Assembly (NCBI GenBank): GCA_011033025.1
Contig: WFMF01000006.1
Location: 1,302,001-1,366,000, forward strand
Direction: 5' to 3'
Length of the DNA stretch: 64,000 nucleotides
Source of the DNA: Beroe forskalii
Lineage: Eukaryota; Ctenophora; Nuda; Beroida; Beroidae
Shown here: piece by piece, positions 63,801 through 64,000 of the stretch
Position numbering within the stretch: position 1 is the first letter of the stretch
Layout of the letters: each line of letters begins with the position of its first letter
Translations under genes and position numbers: made by a program
The notes under the pieces: model-generated
The model's input: the letters and a program-made list of their open reading frames with translations, nothing else
Told to the model about the DNA's origin: nothing
Databases searched by the model: none

Positions 63801-64000
63801 TCATAGGGATACCTGACTTTGTCTTTCTCAGTTTCCTCGCCGATTTGCAGCTATCATAGCACTGCAGATCTTTCATATGTTTATTTATAAGGGTTGGATC
63901 TTTAGTTTCCTGGATTTTAACGAAATCTGCGTTGGCTGGTATAAGTGCAGGCATGTACACCCCATAGTTTTTAGCATAGGAATTAGCAGTACCCTTGCAA
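60805..64000 (-). pseudogene. N-terminal/central fragment of transposon copy B: zinc clusters, SWIM finger, transposase core
   Basis: Closely matches copy A over Cys/His clusters (HYHCPNKGRC, HLHCQNCDK), the SWIM finger (FDCGSCKKHRCKH), the HMGXB3-like core (YHNYNNNSFFSLKLMETL, YPPIIIMDAIRKIAFDLD, TMVISDIAHILARHTNLNYG) and NTQAAEQANSLLKKKSWF. The frame ends early (LLFWYKLDEE then stop) from the insertion near 60816. At the window edge the frame is still open, and the sequence upstream of MPALIPANADF no longer resembles copy A (no 30-aa repeats). The linker between zinc clusters also differs in length from copy A. Confidence 0.85.

Larger units (their letters stand above)
47911..64000 (-). mobile_element. 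Giant DNA transposon, copy B (inactivated, with nested insertions, runs off the window)
   Basis: Collinear with copy A: satellite, 3' UTR (similar from about 52265), Ulp1 domain, USP-like segment, transposase core, SWIM finger and Cys/His clusters. It is interrupted by a piggyBac-like element and a complete LINE and carries a frameshift at about 60816. The reading frame is still open at the right edge of the window. Confidence 0.82.

Overview
The window reads as nuclear DNA of an invertebrate metazoan. Intron-split animal genes (DNAJB13-like, SPAG8-like, a DPP/S9-like gene, a TRPT1/NDUFAF5-like gene) sit in AT-rich DNA with many satellites and transposable elements. Splice sites are GT-AG. 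There are no bacterial operons or ribosome binding sites. I cannot name the species from sequence alone.

Layout, 1-30 kb: host genes with insertions. The last exon of a DNAJB13-like co-chaperone (1651-1860), a 59-aa microprotein (2596-2775) and a four-exon SPAG8-like gene (5106-6602) lie on the + strand. DNAJB13 and SPAG8 are both ciliary/axonemal proteins. Between and after them lie a 137-bp near-perfect palindrome, a 1.5-kb TTAA-flanked inverted-repeat element, a 244-bp MITE, and 21-bp and 20-bp minisatellites. A Ty3/Gypsy-type retroelement (9138-16161) carries gag, protease, RT, RNase H and integrase, is broken by at least two frameshifts, and has no LTR that I can find. Five consecutive exons of a DPP4/DPP6-like protein (16920-19062) follow; the catalytic serine position is Gly. 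A second, inverted, 3'-truncated copy of the retroelement (19380-21411) lies just beyond. On the - strand at 24748-27905, a phase-consistent five-exon gene joins a KptA/TRPT1-like (tRNA 2'-phosphotransferase) N-terminal half to the C-terminal exon of an NDUFAF5-like protein. A FLYWCH-type zinc-finger ORF lies at 28915-29763.

Layout, 31-64 kb: dominated by two copies of one very large DNA transposon, both on the - strand. Copy A (34669-42105) is an intact single-exon ORF of about 2,478 aa. In order it has a degenerate Ulp1-like domain, acidic and 30-aa tandem repeats, two Cys/His clusters, a SWIM zinc finger, an HMGXB3-like (probably KDZ-class) transposase core, a USP-like segment and a C-terminal Ulp1/C48 protease. 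A satellite of about twenty-one 158-bp units (31187-34514) abuts its 3' end. Copy B (about 47.9-64 kb, running off the window) has the same satellite at the same end. It was inactivated by a frameshift and by nested insertions: a 3.0-kb piggyBac-like non-autonomous element with TTAA duplications (48823-51836) in its satellite, and a 6.66-kb non-LTR retrotransposon with two intact ORFs (53006-59668, AATA duplication) in its protease domain. The 42-48 kb stretch between the copies holds MITEs, minisatellites and a palindromic X-box-like site, but no convincing gene.

The strongest candidates for something undescribed are the giant transposon family (transposase with one or more ubiquitin/SUMO-type cysteine peptidases and satellite ends) and the TRPT1-NDUFAF5 chimeric gene.
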